From assembly GCF_946902905.1 (NCBI RefSeq), contig NZ_OX336385.1, forward strand, positions 620,001 to 684,000: DNA of 64,000 nucleotides. The letters run 5' to 3'. The stretch comes from Streptococcus sp. Marseille-Q6470. Its GTDB lineage: Bacteria; Bacillota; Bacilli; Lactobacillales; Streptococcaceae. The notes below the pieces were generated by a model that was not told the origin of the DNA, made no database searches, and was given only the letters and a program-made list of their open reading frames with translations. Of this stretch, positions 62,197 through 64,000 are shown one piece after another; the stretch's first letter is position 1, and each line of letters opens with the position of its first letter. A program made the translations under genes and the position numbers.

Positions 62197-62935
62197 AATA
62201 AATCTCTTGAATTTCTGGTGTGTAGGAACCATCACTATTATGAACAATGAGTGGTGGTAAAACCTTAAAGCCACTAGTGGAGCCGTCTTTGATAGCCTCA
62301 ATCAAAAGCATATTGGCTTCCTTTTCCCGTTTAGGGTAGACAAATTGCAGCCGCTTTGGAGCTAAATTGTGTTGTTGAAGGGTTTCTAAAATATCTAACA
62401 AACGATCAGGACGGTGAACCATGGCTAGACGCCCGTTAGATTTGAGTATACTTTGGGCACTACGACAAATTTCTTTTAGATTAGTCGTAATTTCGTGTCG
62501 AGCCAACAAGTAGTGTTCGCTTTCGTTCAGATTAGAATTTGCGTCCACCTTAAAATAAGGCGGATTGCACAAAATCAAATCAACCTTACTCCCCTGAATG
62601 TGGCTAGGCATATTTTTCAAATCATCACAAATAACCTGCATCTGCTCTTCTAAGCCATTTAAACGAACCGACCGTTCAGCCATATCAGCTAGGCGTTCTT
62701 GGATTTCTACAGAGAGAATTTTAGCCTTGGTACGACTACTGGCAAATAGTCCAACAGCTCCATTACCTGCACAGAAATCCACTATCAACCCATTTTTAGG
62801 AAAACGAGGAAAACGAGACAGGAGAACACTATCCACTGAATAGCTGAAAACCTCTCTATTTTGAATAATCTTGATATCTGTAGAGAAGAGTTGGTTAATG
62901 CGCTCTCCTGATTTTAATAATTGTTCTTCGTCCAT
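62186..62935 (-). CDS. trmN6: tRNA1(Val) A37 N6-methyltransferase-like protein
   Basis: A 249-residue SAM-dependent methyltransferase: [18 protein letters not shown] as SAM motif I and [12 protein letters not shown] (NPPY, N6-adenine type) near residue 130. It is of the YfiC/TrmN6 (YabB) type. The pairing with a GIY-YIG gene immediately downstream is conserved. Target assignment is by family. Confidence 0.85.
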   Translation of the reverse strand: MDEEQLLKSGERINQLFSTDIKIIQNREVFSYSVDSVLLSRFPRFPKNGLIVDFCAGNGAVGLFASSRTKAKILSVEIQERLADMAERSVRLNGLEEQMQVICDDLKNMPSHIQGSKVDLILCNPPYFKVDANSNLNESEHYLLARHEITTNLKEICRSAQSILKSNGRLAMVHRPDRLLDILETLQQHNLAPKRLQFVYPKREKEANMLLIEAIKDGSTSGFKVLPPLIVHNSDGSYTPEIQEIYYGS

Positions 62936-62983
62936 ACTTCTATTATAACAAAATATAATAACATCACAATGATTTGAGGGATA

Positions 62984-63346
62984 TCAATTACTGTTTTTCT
63001 TTAAATGCTCCAAGGCTTCTCGTGTCCAAACAGGCATCATGCGACCAAGCGGCGCGAATCCATGTTTGATGCGATCATTCGAAAAACGTCTCCGTCTAGG
63101 AAGTTGATGTTTTTCTTCTTCCAAGGTACGAATGGAAAGGCTAGCCTTTCCTGTATATTCATCAAAATCTACTACTTGTACCTGGACTTCATCACCAATC
63201 TTTAAAACCTCGTAAATATTTTCGATAAATCCTGTCCGAATCTCCGATATATGAATCAGGCCTGTCACTCCTGTTTCTAACTCAACAAAAGCTCCATAGG
63301 GCTGAATCCCAGTAATACGGCCATTTAGCTTATCACCGATTTTCAT
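62984..63346 (-). CDS. cvfD: S1-domain RNA-binding protein CvfD
   Basis: A 120-residue protein with one S1 domain (about residues 1-72; GDKLNGRITGIQPYGAFVEL, GLIHISEI) and a basic tail. It corresponds to YabR/YugI-like proteins and to pneumococcal CvfD, reported as a post-transcriptional regulator of virulence and metal/stress responses. Start MKIGDKLNGRI at 63346, one nt after the stop of the upstream HAD-cyclophilin gene. Confidence 0.88.
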   Translation of the reverse strand: MKIGDKLNGRITGIQPYGAFVELETGVTGLIHISEIRTGFIENIYEVLKIGDEVQVQVVDFDEYTGKASLSIRTLEEEKHQLPRRRRFSNDRIKHGFAPLGRMMPVWTREALEHLKKNSN

Positions 63347-63347
63347 T

Positions 63348-64000
63348 TTAGTCCTCAATTTCAATAGTTTCAATGACTACGTCGTCAACTGGCTTGTCCA
63401 TTGCGCCTGTTTCGACACCTGCAATTGCGTCCAGAACTTCATAAGAAGCTTCATCCGCAAGTTGACCAAATACAGTATGACGACGGTCTAGGTGAGGAGT
63501 CCCACCTTGTTCAGCATAAATTTCCGCAATTGGTTCTGGCCAGCCACCGCGAGCAATTTCTTTCTTAGAATATGGCAAGTGTTGGTTCTGTACGATAAAG
63601 AACTGGCTACCATTTGTATTTGGCCCAGCATTAGCCATAGAAAGGGCTCCACGGACATTGTAAAGTTCTTCTGAAAACTCATCCTCAAAAGACTCTCCAT
63701 AGATAGACTCTCCACCCATACCAGTTCCAGTTGGGTCTCCACCTTGAATCATAAAATCTTTAATAATACGGTGGAAAATCACACCGTCATAGTAACCATC
63801 TTTTGACAGAGCAATAAAGTTGGCTACTGTTTTTGGTGCGTGATCAGGGAAAAGTTTGACACGCATATCCCCATGATTTGTCTTAATAGTCGCAATTGGA
63901 CCTTCTACTGTTTCAATGTCTACTTGTGGAAAATGTAATTCTTTTTCTACCATACCAAATCCTTCTAAGGCATCAAAGATGCCATCTTCTTCTAATGTTT
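63348..64000 (-). CDS. HAD-hydrolase/cyclophilin fusion, cyclophilin part (N-terminus outside window)
   Basis: The visible part encodes a complete cyclophilin-type prolyl isomerase (GVIFHRIIKDFMIQGGDPTGTG; GSQFFIVQNQHLPY; TVFGQL). The frame stays open upstream of the internal ATG at 63953 to the window edge (TLEEDGIFDALEGFG). It reads like the C-terminal end of a Cof-type HAD-IIB phosphatase. Streptococci have a protein of about 466 residues that fuses these two domains, so this is that fusion, cut by the right edge. The separate 201-residue start is therefore unlikely. Confidence 0.8.
   Translation of the reverse strand, partial: TLEEDGIFDALEGFGMVEKELHFPQVDIETVEGPIATIKTNHGDMRVKLFPDHAPKTVANFIALSKDGYYDGVIFHRIIKDFMIQGGDPTGTGMGGESIYGESFEDEFSEELYNVRGALSMANAGPNTNGSQFFIVQNQHLPYSKKEIARGGWPEPIAEIYAEQGGTPHLDRRHTVFGQLADEASYEVLDAIAGVETGAMDKPVDDVVIETIEIED

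Noticed and set aside
63348..63953. Complete 201-residue cyclophilin starting at 63953
   Set aside because: The frame is open upstream to the window edge with HAD-like sequence and the internal ATG lacks a ribosome binding site.

Overview
The window comes from a low-GC Gram-positive bacterium, almost certainly a mitis-group Streptococcus (S. mitis / S. oralis / S. infantis type, close to S. pneumoniae). The basis is the set of pneumococcus-like chromosomal neighbourhoods: vex1-vex2-vex3-vncR-vncS-fba, codY-pncA, cshA-har-murT-gatD-pepQ, nadE-pncB, greA-mltG-murC-Snf2, metB-aliB-murJ-murE and ppaC-trmN6-cvfD. The blocks are joined in an order that I recall as differing from S. pneumoniae, and the pep27 gene expected before vex1 is not visible.

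Bases 1 to about 16,220 are the right part of an integrative and conjugative element (ICE) of the Tn916/ICEBs1 superfamily. It abuts the 3' end of a tRNA-Thr gene; its left end lies outside the window. On the minus strand it carries, in order of transcription, small leader genes, an LPXTG adhesin, two DUF961 proteins, the FtsK-like coupling protein TcpA, an oriT, a Rep_trans/MobT relaxase, small cargo genes, an XRE regulator, a run of four ArdA-like antirestriction modules, and the ConB/TcpC, ConC, ConD/TcpE and ConE/VirB4 transfer proteins (the last cut by the window edge). A divergent plus-strand ImmR/ImmA-like pair sits beside a consensus promoter with two operator-like dyads. A RelB/DinJ plus MazF/PemK-like toxin-antitoxin pair lies next to the tRNA. 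No integrase is seen at this end.

The 1.7 kb between the adhesin and immR looks like the control centre. It holds two consensus sigma-A promoters facing each other, a transcript of about 50 nt with its own terminator that is antisense to the conjugation leader, a 47-residue membrane peptide gene, and a non-coding block with long-range pairing and a terminator that resembles a large structured RNA or single-strand origin. This is the part of the window most likely to be undescribed.

From 16,300 to 64,000 the window is ordinary chromosome: an ABC-2 exporter operon, a hydrolase, fba, the vex/vnc export and two-component locus, tRNA-Leu, nicotinamidase and CodY, a DEAD-box helicase, hypothiocyanous acid reductase, the MurT/GatD lipid II amidation pair, NAD salvage genes, GreA and MltG, MurC, a SWIM-SNF2 helicase, transsulfuration enzymes under a Met-box, AliB, MurJ and MurE, an inorganic pyrophosphatase, tRNA methylation, CvfD, and finally a HAD-cyclophilin fusion cut by the right edge. 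Points of interest here are three apparently leaderless genes, a candidate small RNA between codY and cshA, a near-consensus CodY box before codY, and three copies of a dispersed hairpin repeat, two of which supply the stop codon of the neighbouring gene.
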